From: Flavobacterium aquicola
GTDB taxonomy: Bacteria; Bacteroidota; Bacteroidia; Flavobacteriales; Flavobacteriaceae
Length of the DNA stretch: 64,000 nt
Direction: 5' to 3'
Assembly (NCBI RefSeq): GCF_003385115.1
Contig: NZ_QUNI01000003.1
Span: 372,001 to 436,000 of the forward strand
The notes under the pieces are model-generated. The model was not told where the DNA came from. It did not search any database and saw only the letters and a program-made list of their open reading frames with translations. A program made the translations under genes and the position numbers. Positions 44,620 to 53,317 of this stretch are shown here, piece after piece. Position 1 is the first letter of the stretch, and each line of letters opens with the position of its first letter.

Positions 44620-45969
44620 ATGAATTTAAATCAAATACAAAACGTCTATTTCATAGGAATCGGTGGTATCGGGATGAGTGCTTTGGCTCGTTATTTTAAA
44701 GCTATTGGCAAACAGGTTTCAGGTTATGATAAAACTCCGTCAATGCTTACTAGTGAATTGATTGAAAGTGGTATTGATATTCATTTTGAAGATAATATTG
44801 GTTTGATACCCTCTGATTATTACGCTGAAAATACATTAGTTATTATAACTCCTGCAGTTCCTGTGAAACATTCGGAATGGAATTATTTTTTGGAGCGTGA
44901 GTATCAAGTTAAGAAAAGAGCTGAAGTTCTTGGAATTATTACTAAAGATACTTTTTGTTTTGCAGTCGCAGGAACTCATGGTAAAACAACAACCTCTAGT
45001 ATTTTAGGTCACATTTTATATGAAAGCGGTGCCGATGTTACTGCTTTTATTGGAGGAATAGTTGAGAATTATGATTCTAATTTGATTGGAACAGGTAAAA
45101 CAGTTACTGTTGTAGAAGCTGATGAGTTTGATCGTTCTTTCCTCCATTTGCATCCAGATATTGCTTGTGTAACTTCAATGGATGCTGATCATTTGGATAT
45201 TTATGGCACAAGTGATGCTATTGAAGCTTCATTTGTAGAATTTGCAAATAAAGTTGAAGATAAAAACAATCTTTTTATAACCAGCGAATTACCTATAGAA
45301 GGTGTTGTTTGCGCGGTTAATGAAGAAGCTGTTTTTAAAGCTTTCAATGTAAGAATAGAAAACAGCAGTTATGTTTTTGATGTAAAAACCCCAAACGAGC
45401 TTATTAAAGATCTGCGTTTCGGATTGCCAGGCAAGCATAATTTGATGAATGCTTTAATGGCATTAGCCATGGCAGTAACATATGGCACCCCAACCGATGT
45501 TATTGCCAGAGCTTTAGATTCTTTCAAAGGAATAAGAAGACGATTTTCATATCAGATTAAAGAAGAAAAGTTAGTATATATTGATGATTATGCGCATCAC
45601 CCTACTGAAATAAATGCCGTGCATCAAGCAGTTCGTGAGTTATATCCGGGCCAAAAAGTTCTTGCTGTTTTTCAGCCGCATTTATTCAGCAGAACAAGAG
45701 ATTTTGCTGATAATTTTGCCAAAAGTTTATCAGCTTTTGATGAAGTGTTCCTGATGGATATTTATCCTGCCCGCGAATTGCCAATGGAAGGGATTGATTC
45801 GCAATGGCTTATGGGTAAAATGACAAATAAAAATAAAAAAATCGTAAGCAGAGAAGATTTAATTTCTGAAATTTTAGCAAATGATGCCACTGTAATTGTA
45901 ACGATTGGAGCGGGTGATTTGGGTGAAATGGTTCCTTCAATAAAAAAAGCATTATATGAAAGTCTTTAA
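44620..45969 (+). CDS. murC: UDP-MurNAc:L-alanine ligase MurC
   Basis: A 449-residue Mur ligase with N-terminal FIGIGGIGMSALARYF, ATP loop AGTHGKTTTSS, VEADEFDRSFLHLHP and DDYAHHPTEI. It catalyses the first amino acid addition to UDP-MurNAc. Its last 14 bases overlap ftsQ. Confidence 0.94.
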   Translation: MNLNQIQNVYFIGIGGIGMSALARYFKAIGKQVSGYDKTPSMLTSELIESGIDIHFEDNIGLIPSDYYAENTLVIITPAVPVKHSEWNYFLEREYQVKKRAEVLGIITKDTFCFAVAGTHGKTTTSSILGHILYESGADVTAFIGGIVENYDSNLIGTGKTVTVVEADEFDRSFLHLHPDIACVTSMDADHLDIYGTSDAIEASFVEFANKVEDKNNLFITSELPIEGVVCAVNEEAVFKAFNVRIENSSYVFDVKTPNELIKDLRFGLPGKHNLMNALMALAMAVTYGTPTDVIARALDSFKGIRRRFSYQIKEEKLVYIDDYAHHPTEINAVHQAVRELYPGQKVLAVFQPHLFSRTRDFADNFAKSLSAFDEVFLMDIYPARELPMEGIDSQWLMGKMTNKNKKIVSREDLISEILANDATVIVTIGAGDLGEMVPSIKKALYESL

Positions 45970-46678
45970 TTGGAATAATATAAGATTAGTATTGATGTTT
46001 TCCTTGGTGATATTTCTTTTTTCGTTCACGTCGAAAAGGAATTCTAAGAGAAAATTGATTAAATCTGAAGTTGTTTTCATAGGAGATAACTCTCTTTTTT
46101 TGAAAAATGAAACGGTTAATAAATTGTTGATAGAAAATAATCCCAATGCTAAAACTATAAGAAAAGATAGGCTAGATTTGAATAAATTGGAGCAGGTATT
46201 AAATGCTCAGGAAATGATCGAGAAGGCAGATGTTTATGTGAGTATCGATGGAGTTCTAAAAGCAGTTGTAAAACAAAAGACGCCTATTGCTAGAGTCTTT
46301 AATGATGAAGGTTCCTTCTATATTGACAGTGAAGGGGATACCATGCCTTTATCAGCAAATTTTACAGCTCGTGTTCCACTTGTTTCTGGGGAGATAAACA
46401 AGAAAAACAACAAAGATTTATTTAAATTATTTAAGATAATTTATGATGATGCGTTTTTGAGAAAAAACATCATTGGCATTCAAATTATGCCTAATGGTAG
46501 CTTATTAATGCAGAACAGAAATTATAATTATCAGATTGACTTCGGTGGTATGATAAATATTGATCGAAAATTTCAAAACTACAAAGCTTTTTTTCAAAAA
46601 GTAAGTTTAGATAGTTCTTTGGATAAATATAAGAAAATAGATCTCCGGTTTACGGAACAAGTAGTTTGCACAAAATAA
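45956..46678 (+). CDS. ftsQ: Cell division protein FtsQ/DivIB
   Basis: A 240-residue single-pass protein with a membrane helix at residues about 8-23 (LVLMFSLVIFLFSFTS), a short POTRA-like segment and a periplasmic beta domain (EMIEKADVYVSIDGVLKAVVKQKTPIARVFND, FYIDSEGDTMPLS). The position between murC and ftsA and the pattern KQKTPIAR fit FtsQ, which links early and late division proteins. Confidence 0.88.
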   Translation: MKVFNWNNIRLVLMFSLVIFLFSFTSKRNSKRKLIKSEVVFIGDNSLFLKNETVNKLLIENNPNAKTIRKDRLDLNKLEQVLNAQEMIEKADVYVSIDGVLKAVVKQKTPIARVFNDEGSFYIDSEGDTMPLSANFTARVPLVSGEINKKNNKDLFKLFKIIYDDAFLRKNIIGIQIMPNGSLLMQNRNYNYQIDFGGMINIDRKFQNYKAFFQKVSLDSSLDKYKKIDLRFTEQVVCTK

Positions 46679-46684
46679 TAGAAA

Positions 46685-48076
46685 ATGGAAAAAGAGAATA
46701 TTGCAGTAGGTCTAGATATTGGGACAACGAAAATAGTTGCCATGATAGGCAAAAAGAACGAGTATGGAAAACTTGAAATTTTAGGTGTTGGTAAATCTAA
46801 AAGTTTAGGTGTTGCGAGAGGTGTTGTAAATAACATTACGCAGACTATTCAATCAATTCAACAAGCAGTTCTTGAAGCAGAAAATAATTCTGGTTATAAA
46901 ATAAAAGATGTTGTGGTAGGCATCGCAGGACAGCACATCCGCAGTATTCAGCATAGTGATTACATCAGCAGAAGTAATCCTGAAGAAGTAATAGGAGGAA
47001 ATGATATTGATTTATTAATCAATCAGGTTCATAAATTGGCCATGCTGCCAGGAGAAGAAATTATTCACGTATTGCCGCAGGAATTTAAAATTGACGGGCA
47101 GTCAGATGTGAAGGAACCGATAGGTATGTACGGCGGAAGACTGGAAAGCAGTTTTCATGTAGTGGTAGGACAAGCATCATCAATTAGAAATGTTGGAAGA
47201 TGTATTCAAAGCTCTGGTATTGAGTTGTCTGGTTTGACATTAGAACCGTTAGCTTCATCTGATGCTGTGTTAAGTCAGGAAGAAAAAGAAGCAGGAGTTG
47301 CACTTATCGATATAGGAGGAGGAACAACAGATTTAGCAATTTTCAAAGATGGAATCATTCGCCATACTGCAGTAATTCCTTTTGGAGGAAATGTAATTAC
47401 AGATGATATTAAAGAGGGCTGTTCTATAATAGAAAAGCAAGCTGAATTATTGAAAGTTAAATTTGGTTCTGCATGGCCGGGCGAAAATAAAGACAATGAG
47501 ATTGTTTCTATTCCGGGATTGAGAGGAAGAGAGCCTAAAGAAATTTCGTTAAAAAATCTTTCGAAAATAATAAATGCCCGAATTGTTGAAATTATTGAAC
47601 AGGTTTTTACGGAAGTAAGAGCTTATGGTCATGAAGATCCCCGCAAAAAATTAATAGCAGGTATTGTTCTTACAGGCGGCGGTGCCCAATTAAAACATAT
47701 CAAGCAATTGGTGGAATATATTACTGGAATGGATACTCGAATTGGTTATCCAAATGAGCATTTGGCAGGCAATTCAGATCAAGAAATTTCAAGCCCGTTA
47801 TATGCTACTGCCGTAGGTCTGGTAATGAACAGTATTGAAAATAAAACCCAGAGCGCTGTAAAAATGCAGGCAGCAATAGTTCCGGAAAAAGTAAGTTATT
47901 ATAGAGAGCCTATTGTTGAAGAAAAACCAGAAATAAAAGAAGAGGTATATGTACAGCCTGAAAAAGTACTTCAAGTTGAATCTGTAAAAGAAGAATCAAC
48001 AGAAAATAAAATTAGAAGATCGTTTTTTGATAAATATGTGGATAAGATTAAAGAATTTTTAGATAACGCAGAGTAG
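46685..48076 (+). CDS. ftsA: Cell division protein FtsA
   Basis: A 463-residue actin-like ATPase tethering FtsZ filaments to the membrane. Phosphate-1 motif VGLDIGTTKIVAMIG, SHS2 region, phosphate-2 DIGGGTTDLAIFKDG and adenosine motif GIVLTGGGAQLKHI are present. The C-terminal tail contains the amphipathic helix RRSFFDKYVDKIKEFLDN, the expected membrane-targeting sequence, after a Glu/Val-rich linker. Confidence 0.93.
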   Translation: MEKENIAVGLDIGTTKIVAMIGKKNEYGKLEILGVGKSKSLGVARGVVNNITQTIQSIQQAVLEAENNSGYKIKDVVVGIAGQHIRSIQHSDYISRSNPEEVIGGNDIDLLINQVHKLAMLPGEEIIHVLPQEFKIDGQSDVKEPIGMYGGRLESSFHVVVGQASSIRNVGRCIQSSGIELSGLTLEPLASSDAVLSQEEKEAGVALIDIGGGTTDLAIFKDGIIRHTAVIPFGGNVITDDIKEGCSIIEKQAELLKVKFGSAWPGENKDNEIVSIPGLRGREPKEISLKNLSKIINARIVEIIEQVFTEVRAYGHEDPRKKLIAGIVLTGGGAQLKHIKQLVEYITGMDTRIGYPNEHLAGNSDQEISSPLYATAVGLVMNSIENKTQSAVKMQAAIVPEKVSYYREPIVEEKPEIKEEVYVQPEKVLQVESVKEESTENKIRRSFFDKYVDKIKEFLDNAE

Positions 48077-48186
48077 TAAATTATTAAAGTAAGAATAACA
48101 AAGAATAAAATAAATTATCAAAATTCCTTTTTGCCCCAAGCCTAGAGTAGTTAGTGATAAAGTTAATAGAAAAATTAAAACCCCAT

Positions 48187-50142
48187 ATGATGCCAAGCAA
48201 CACAGAATTTGGAAGTATTTCATTTGATTTACCAAAAAATCAATCAAATGTAATCAAAGTAATTGGAGTAGGTGGAGGCGGCAGCAACGCCATAAACCAT
48301 ATGTTTAGACAAGGTATTAAAGGCGTTGATTTCATCGTTTGTAATACAGATTCTCAAGCGTTAGAGAATAGTGGAGTGCCAAATAAAATTCAGTTAGGCG
48401 CAAATTTAACCGAAGGTTTAGGAGCTGGTGCAAATCCAGATATAGGACATCAGTCCGCTATAGAAAGTATTTCTGATATTGAAAAAGTATTGGATGTAAA
48501 TACTAAGATGGTATTTATTACAGCTGGAATGGGTGGAGGAACTGGTACAGGAGCTGCACCGGTTATTGCTCAGCTAGCCAAAGAAAGAGATATATTAACA
48601 GTTGGAATCGTAACTTTACCTTTCTTATTTGAAGGGAAAGTGCGTCAGGAGCAAGCGCTTATCGGTATCGAGAAATTGCGCAAGCAGGTTGATTCATTGA
48701 TTGTTATCAATAATAATAAATTAAGAGAAGTATATGGAAATCTTGGTTTCAAAGCCGGGTTTTCAAAAGCTGACGAAGTTTTGGCAACGGCCTCAAGAGG
48801 AATTGCTGAGGTAATTACACACCACTATACTCAGAACATCGATTTACGTGATGCCAAAACTGTTTTATATAACAGTGGAACTGCTATTATGGGATCTTCT
48901 GTTTCATCTGGTGAAAACAGAGCTAAGGAAGGTATTATTGCTGCTTTAGATTCGCCGCTTTTAAATGATAATAAAATTACAGGTGCCAAAAATGTATTGT
49001 TGCTTATCGTTTCTGGAACTAATGAAATTACTATCGATGAAATTGCTGAAATTAATGAGCATATCCAATATGAAGCAGGTTCAAATGCCAATATTATCAT
49101 GGGGGTTGGTGAAGACGATTCACTTGGTGATGCCATTGCAGTAACTATTATTGCTACAGGTTTTAATGTAGAACAGCAAAATGAAATCGTAAATGTTGAG
49201 CCTAAAAAAATAATTCATACTCTTGGAGAGGAGCAAAGAGGTGTTTTTGATTTATCAGCTAAACCAGTTGCTGGTTTCAGTTTAAATAATGAAACAGCCA
49301 CAGCTACTGTCGAAGACAGAGTGGTTTTTGATTTAGTTGAGGATGTTACTGCCGTTATTCCAGAGCCTGTTATTTCTTCTATAAATGAAGATGAATTAAT
49401 TGGAATGACCGAATTTATTAGAAATTTGGACGTGACTTTCGAAATCGTTTCTCCAATGAAAGAGATTGATTTTGTAGTTACAAATCCAGTAATTGAATCT
49501 GTTAGAGAAGTAAAGCTGGAGCCAGTACGTTTTGAAGAAAAACAGGAACAGACAGCTTTCTCATTTGATTTGCCAATGAGTAAATCACAGCCTGTTCAGG
49601 TTCACGAGGAAACAAATACTTTTTTATTCGAATTAACAAGCGAAACCCGCAATATTAAAGTTGTAGAGCCAGTTCAATTTGTTCCTGTAACTGAATTGTC
49701 GGATAACGGAGTTATTAAATATTCGTTAGAGGAATATATGGAAGTGGAAAATGATTTTATAGAGTCTAAACCTGCAGCCAAAATTGAAGAGGAAGTGATT
49801 CCTGCAGAAATGAATATTACTATAAAGCAAGTGGCAGAGCCAGTTGCTGAAATAGTGCCGACTTTAGAAAACAACTCTCCGATTGATATGACTATCGAAG
49901 AAACATTACGATTTAGAGCTGAGGAAAGAAGAAGAAAATTAAAAGATTTCAATTATAAATTTCATGATAGTGTGTCAAGAGTAGACGAACTTGAAAGAGA
50001 GCCAGCCTATAAAAGATTTGGTATAGATCTTAATAATTCGCAAACTAACAATTCAACTTCAAGAATATCAGTAGGAACAGATAGTAATAATGATTTGCAA
50101 TTGCGTTCTAATAATTCATATCTGCATGATAATGTAGATTAA
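48187..50142 (+). CDS. ftsZ: Cell division GTPase FtsZ
   Basis: The tubulin-like GTPase forming the Z ring. The ATG at 48187 gives MMPSNTEFGSISFDLP, the usual flavobacterial start; an in-frame GTG at 48154 is open but adds a non-conserved stretch. The GTP-binding core includes VGGGGSNAINHM, the signature loop GGGTGTGAAPVIA, and NTDSQAL. The core ends near residue 330. A long acidic linker of roughly 300 residues follows, ending with a basic block (RFRAEERRRKLKDF) and EPAYKRFGIDL, a conserved tail peptide. Length 651 is much greater than E. coli (383), as typical in this group. Last dcw gene. Confidence 0.94.
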   Translation: MMPSNTEFGSISFDLPKNQSNVIKVIGVGGGGSNAINHMFRQGIKGVDFIVCNTDSQALENSGVPNKIQLGANLTEGLGAGANPDIGHQSAIESISDIEKVLDVNTKMVFITAGMGGGTGTGAAPVIAQLAKERDILTVGIVTLPFLFEGKVRQEQALIGIEKLRKQVDSLIVINNNKLREVYGNLGFKAGFSKADEVLATASRGIAEVITHHYTQNIDLRDAKTVLYNSGTAIMGSSVSSGENRAKEGIIAALDSPLLNDNKITGAKNVLLLIVSGTNEITIDEIAEINEHIQYEAGSNANIIMGVGEDDSLGDAIAVTIIATGFNVEQQNEIVNVEPKKIIHTLGEEQRGVFDLSAKPVAGFSLNNETATATVEDRVVFDLVEDVTAVIPEPVISSINEDELIGMTEFIRNLDVTFEIVSPMKEIDFVVTNPVIESVREVKLEPVRFEEKQEQTAFSFDLPMSKSQPVQVHEETNTFLFELTSETRNIKVVEPVQFVPVTELSDNGVIKYSLEEYMEVENDFIESKPAAKIEEEVIPAEMNITIKQVAEPVAEIVPTLENNSPIDMTIEETLRFRAEERRRKLKDFNYKFHDSVSRVDELEREPAYKRFGIDLNNSQTNNSTSRISVGTDSNNDLQLRSNNSYLHDNVD

Positions 50143-50164
50143 AAATGCCATTTTTTTTGAAGAT

Positions 50165-50201
50165 AGCCCGAAAATTTCTTTGAATTTTCGGGCTGTTTTT
50201 T
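50165..50201 (+). terminator. Terminator of the dcw operon
   Basis: AGCCCGAAAATT (50165-50176) pairs perfectly with 50183-50194 and is followed by a T-rich run, 22 bases beyond the ftsZ stop. Confidence 0.9.
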
Positions 50202-50410
50202 GAATATAAAGCATCAAACAAGTAGTTGGTATTGCGAGTAAAATTTTCTAAATTTGTCGGGCCTTACCAAGCTGTGCAAGGTGATTTGAGATTGTAGATT
50301 TGAAATTGCAGGTTTTGTGATCGAAAATCCTTTTTCATTTCAAAAAAATAAATGATTTTTGATTTATAAAATCAAGAGTCTAAAATCAAAAATCTAAAAT
50401 AAAAATCTAT

Positions 50411-50860
50411 ATGAGTTTATCAGTTCAGATCATGGATGAAATTAAAAACGCCATGAGAGCCAAAGATACTGTTGCATTAGAAGCACTAAGATCTATAAAA
50501 TCAGAGCTTTTGTTAGCACAGACTGCATCAGGTTCAAAAGAAGAAATATCGGCTGATGATGAGATTAAACTGCTTCAAAGATTGGTTAAAACCCGCAAAG
50601 AGAGCGCCAGAATTTTCACAGAGCAAAATCGATTGGATTTAGCAGAACCAGAATTGGCTCAGATAGAGGTAATCGAAAAATTCCTTCCGGCTCAATTAAG
50701 TGAAGCTGAAGTAGAAGCAGTAATCGTAAAAATCATTGCAGAAACTGGAGCGTCAGGAATAGCTTCTATGGGGAAAGTAATGGGATTGGCGTCAGCTCAG
50801 TTGGGCGGAACCGCCGAAGGAAAGACCATTTCTACTATCGTCAAAAAATTATTGACTTAA
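50411..50860 (+). CDS. GatB/YqeY domain-containing protein
   Basis: A 149-residue soluble protein of the YqeY family, with IMDEIKNAMRAKDTVALEALRSIKSEL, LVKTRKESARIF and PAQLSEAEVEAVI, ending GTAEGKTISTIVKKLL. The domain is shared with the tRNA-binding tail of GatB amidotransferase subunits; free-standing members have no settled function. The spacer before it ends in AT-rich TCTAAAAT-type words that run into the start codon. Confidence 0.88.
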   Translation: MSLSVQIMDEIKNAMRAKDTVALEALRSIKSELLLAQTASGSKEEISADDEIKLLQRLVKTRKESARIFTEQNRLDLAEPELAQIEVIEKFLPAQLSEAEVEAVIVKIIAETGASGIASMGKVMGLASAQLGGTAEGKTISTIVKKLLT

Positions 50861-50906
50861 AAAATAAACAGATTTCTGATTTCAAAGGCAGAAGTCTAAA
50901 TTTACT

Positions 50907-50980
50907 GATCGCGTAGTTCAACTGGATAGAATATCAGATTTCGGCTCTGAGGGTTGGGGGTTCGAACCCCTCCGCGATCA
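50907..50980 (+). tRNA. tRNA-Arg (anticodon TCG)
   Basis: A 74-base cloverleaf with acceptor stem GATCGCG/CGCGATC, anticodon stem TCAGA/TCTGA around loop TTTCGGC (anticodon TCG, reads CGA), variable loop GGGTT and T arm with loop TTCGAAC. Discriminator A; CCA not encoded. The D arm is short of perfect pairs but acceptable. A terminator follows. Confidence 0.92.
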
Positions 50981-50985
50981 CAATG

Positions 50986-51025
50986 AAAGCAAAATTGTAA
51001 ATAAGTTTTACGATTTTGCTTTTTT
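50986..51025 (+). terminator. Terminator after tRNA-Arg
   Basis: Stem AAAGCAAAAT (50986-50995) with ATTTTGCTTT (51013-51022), followed by T residues, six bases beyond the tRNA. Confidence 0.8.
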
Positions 51026-51086
51026 GTTTTATAGAGATAAACTAATAAAAAATTGCTGGTTCTGTTTTTTATATTGTAATTGATTT

Positions 51087-51476
51087 TTATTTAGTTGCTT
51101 CATTTACAGTCTGGCTGTCTACAAACTGCTCAAAACTTACAATTTTACGGTCTTTCAATTTCCAAACGTGAGCTACTCTGGCTGTGAATGATTTGCCTGT
51201 GATCTTATAAGTTCCCGTGTAAGTTCCGTAAACGACAACTTTATCGTCGCTGGTAACATAATCTTCAGGAGTGAATTTGTAGTCAATCCATTCACTTCCT
51301 AATCGGCTGAAAACATTTTTGGTTATTTCTTCTAATCCAATATAAGTTCCTCCATACGGAAAACCTTTGGCTTCTGTCCAAGAGATATTTTCAGCAGCAT
51401 ATTGAGCTAGATTTTTACCGTTTTCTTCCGAAGTTTTTCCTTCGTAAGTACTTTTTATAATATCAAGATTTGTCAT
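51087..51476 (-). CDS. NTF2/SnoaL-like protein, probably detached from a lipoprotein leader
   Basis: A 129-residue alpha+beta barrel protein of the NTF2-like family (LAQYAAENISWTEAKGFPYGGTYIG, VVVYGTYTGTYKITGKSF, HVWKLKDRKIVSFEQFVDS). The free-standing reading starts at the ATG at 51476 and has no export signal. Immediately upstream, in another frame, lies a complete lipoprotein signal peptide (51463-51549), and removing one A from the A6 run at 51481-51486 would join the two. The intact gene was thus probably an exported lipoprotein. NTF2 folds serve as binding or enzyme scaffolds; no function is inferable. Follows the metallo-hydrolase gene. Confidence 0.75.
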   Translation of the reverse strand: MTNLDIIKSTYEGKTSEENGKNLAQYAAENISWTEAKGFPYGGTYIGLEEITKNVFSRLGSEWIDYKFTPEDYVTSDDKVVVYGTYTGTYKITGKSFTARVAHVWKLKDRKIVSFEQFVDSQTVNEATK

Positions 51477-51549
51477 TGCCTTTTTTATTTAAAGAACAGC
51501 CTGATAATACAAAAAGCAGCGTCAGGCTGTAAATCATTAGTTTTACCAT
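51463..51549 (-). pseudogene. Out-of-frame lipoprotein signal peptide for the NTF2-like gene
   Basis: From the ATG at 51549, which overlaps the stop of the metallo-hydrolase gene, the minus strand encodes MVKLMIYSLTLLFVLSGCS followed by a short polar stretch and a stop at 51463. LSGC is a good lipobox. The frame differs from the NTF2-like gene by one base; the A6 homopolymer (51481-51486 on plus as T6) is the likely site of the shift. It could be a real mutation, a sequencing error, or slippage. Confidence 0.7.
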
Positions 51550-52433
51550 TTCATTTCTCCTGTGTTTACTTTTGCGCCAATCTGTAAGGCGGTTTCAAAA
51601 GTTAGCGCAGGATATTTTGCTTTCAAAGCAGCAATTAGAGCTTCTGATGTTTTGTTGGTTTTCAAAGCTTCTTCGTAGAATTGTATATAACTTTTGGTAT
51701 GATTTACAGAAGTGATATCAAATGGAGAATTTGAATTGGCGTGAGCCGGAATTACAATTTCTGGATTCCAAGCTGTGATTTTGTCCAAAACAGAAATCCA
51801 GTTTTTACGCGCTTCTGCAGTTTGCGCATCGGCCATCCAAAGATGAAAAGTTGTGCCAAAAATATTGATGCCGCCAACAGCTGTTTTGATAGAAGGAATC
51901 CATACAAATGTTTTATTCGGGAATTCTTCCAAACCAATAATTTCTAATTTATGACCTTCTAATTCAATACTGTTTCCTTTTAAAACCTGTGGTAAAATTA
52001 CGTTTGAAGTAATGTTTTTACCCAATCGTTCGCCCCAGACTTCCAATTTTTTTTGGGCCGTAGCTTTAATGTGTTCAATTGTTGCAGGAGAAGCATAAGC
52101 GGTAACTTCAGGAAAATGTTTTTTGAATACTTCCAGTCCGAAGTAAAAATCTGGATCGCCGTGAGAAACAAAAATTGTGGTTAATTTTTTACCGCTTGTT
52201 TTAATTTTCTGTGCCACTTTTTCGGCATCCGCCAAAGTAAATTGTGCGTCAATTAAAACCGCATCTGTTTTTCCGGATACAATTACCGATGCTACACCAA
52301 AACTATTTTCTGATGCGTTGTAAACTTGAAGTTTTAAATCTTTAGTTTCAATAGTTTTGAAACTTTGTGCTTGTGTTTCCATATTAAATAAAATTAAAAT
52401 TGTTATAAATACTGTTGAGATCCTATTTTTCAT
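51543..52433 (-). CDS. Exported metallo-beta-lactamase-fold hydrolase with atypical metal motif
   Basis: A 296-residue protein from the ATG at 52433, which yields a signal peptide (ending METQAQ); an earlier ATG at 52487 adds residues ahead of it. The MBL fold is seen in VIVSGKTDAVLIDAQF, VSHGDPDFYFGLEVF and VIPAHANSN. The usual HxHxDH is altered to HGDPDF (residues 91-96), losing two or three metal-binding histidines, although His91, Asp93/Asp95 and the later His remain. Relatives with this altered motif exist in Bacteroidota and Proteobacteria; activity is uncertain. Lies in one unit with the Crp-type regulator upstream and the NTF2-like gene downstream. Confidence 0.82.
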   Translation of the reverse strand: MKNRISTVFITILILFNMETQAQSFKTIETKDLKLQVYNASENSFGVASVIVSGKTDAVLIDAQFTLADAEKVAQKIKTSGKKLTTIFVSHGDPDFYFGLEVFKKHFPEVTAYASPATIEHIKATAQKKLEVWGERLGKNITSNVILPQVLKGNSIELEGHKLEIIGLEEFPNKTFVWIPSIKTAVGGINIFGTTFHLWMADAQTAEARKNWISVLDKITAWNPEIVIPAHANSNSPFDITSVNHTKSYIQFYEEALKTNKTSEALIAALKAKYPALTFETALQIGAKVNTGEMKW

Positions 52434-52522
52434 TTCCTGTGGTGTTATAAATTTACACTGCAAAGATGAAACGATATGCTGTCTCAAAACATTAAACTAG
52501 TTTAAATAATTAAAAGGAATTC

Positions 52523-53104
52523 TTATTTTTTGACAGCAATTTTCTTTCGAATGTTACTCAAAAAAACATTGGTAATGCCCAAATAAGCTGCTACTTGAAT
52601 GTTGGAAAGACGCTGAATAAGCTGCGGATATTTTTCTGCAAATTCAATATAGCGGGATTCAGCTGTTTTACTCAGATTGTCTATCATTCTGCGCTGCAGG
52701 GCGACGTGAGTTTTTTGAGTCATTACTCGAAACAGCTTTTCTATTTTAGGCAGATTGGCATAGGCAAATTCCTTGTCTTTTTTAGAAATGACGAGCACTT
52801 CACTATCTTCAATAGCTTCTATAAAAAGCTGTGATGGCGTTTCGGTAGTAAAGCTGTCAATATCGGTAATCCACCAGTTTTCAATAGCAAAATAGAGAAC
52901 TTGTTCAAAACCGTTTTTGTCAATATGATATACCCGAAAAAGCCCTTTGGTAACAAAACCTTCAAATCTGCATACTTCACTTTCCCGCAGCAAAAAACTT
53001 TTTTTAGGGATTGATTTTTGTTCAAACAAATTGCAGAATTCCTCCATTTCAGTATCAGAAAGTGAAATATGTGCTGCAATATTTTGTTTGAGAAGTGTAG
53101 TCAT
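52523..53104 (-). CDS. Crp/Fnr family transcriptional regulator
   Basis: A 193-residue regulator: cyclic-nucleotide-binding-like beta barrel (residues about 10-120, FEQKSIPKKSFLLRESEVCRFEGFVTKGLFRVY) and a C-terminal winged-helix region with LSNIQVAAYLGITNVFLSNIRKKI. The ligand-binding residues for cAMP are not conserved, as usual for Bacteroidota members. It lies 90 bp upstream of the MBL-fold gene on the same strand and may control it. Confidence 0.87.
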   Translation of the reverse strand: MTTLLKQNIAAHISLSDTEMEEFCNLFEQKSIPKKSFLLRESEVCRFEGFVTKGLFRVYHIDKNGFEQVLYFAIENWWITDIDSFTTETPSQLFIEAIEDSEVLVISKKDKEFAYANLPKIEKLFRVMTQKTHVALQRRMIDNLSKTAESRYIEFAEKYPQLIQRLSNIQVAAYLGITNVFLSNIRKKIAVKK

Positions 53105-53317
53105 TTTGTGAGATGATGTTTTTACTTTTTGTAGCTATTAAAAGGATACGTAATTCAGATATAAATGTACTTAATTATCAATTAATTATTTTGAAAATCA
53201 AATACTTAAAAGACATTGTGCAGGTGTTAGGTATTTTAAAAGCAATATCTGAAAAAGAAAATAAGCAGTGGAACTATTGGGCATGCTTCAGCTCAATTAG
53301 TTTCATTGTATTTATTG

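Noticed and set aside
48154..48186. GTG extension of ftsZ
   Set aside because: Eleven added residues are unlike the conserved FtsZ start; the ATG at 48187 fits the family.
51087..51549. Programmed ribosomal frameshift as the sole explanation of the split lipoprotein
   Set aside because: The A6 run could allow slippage, but the required shift is +1 and no stimulating hairpin is evident; mutation or sequencing error is simpler.
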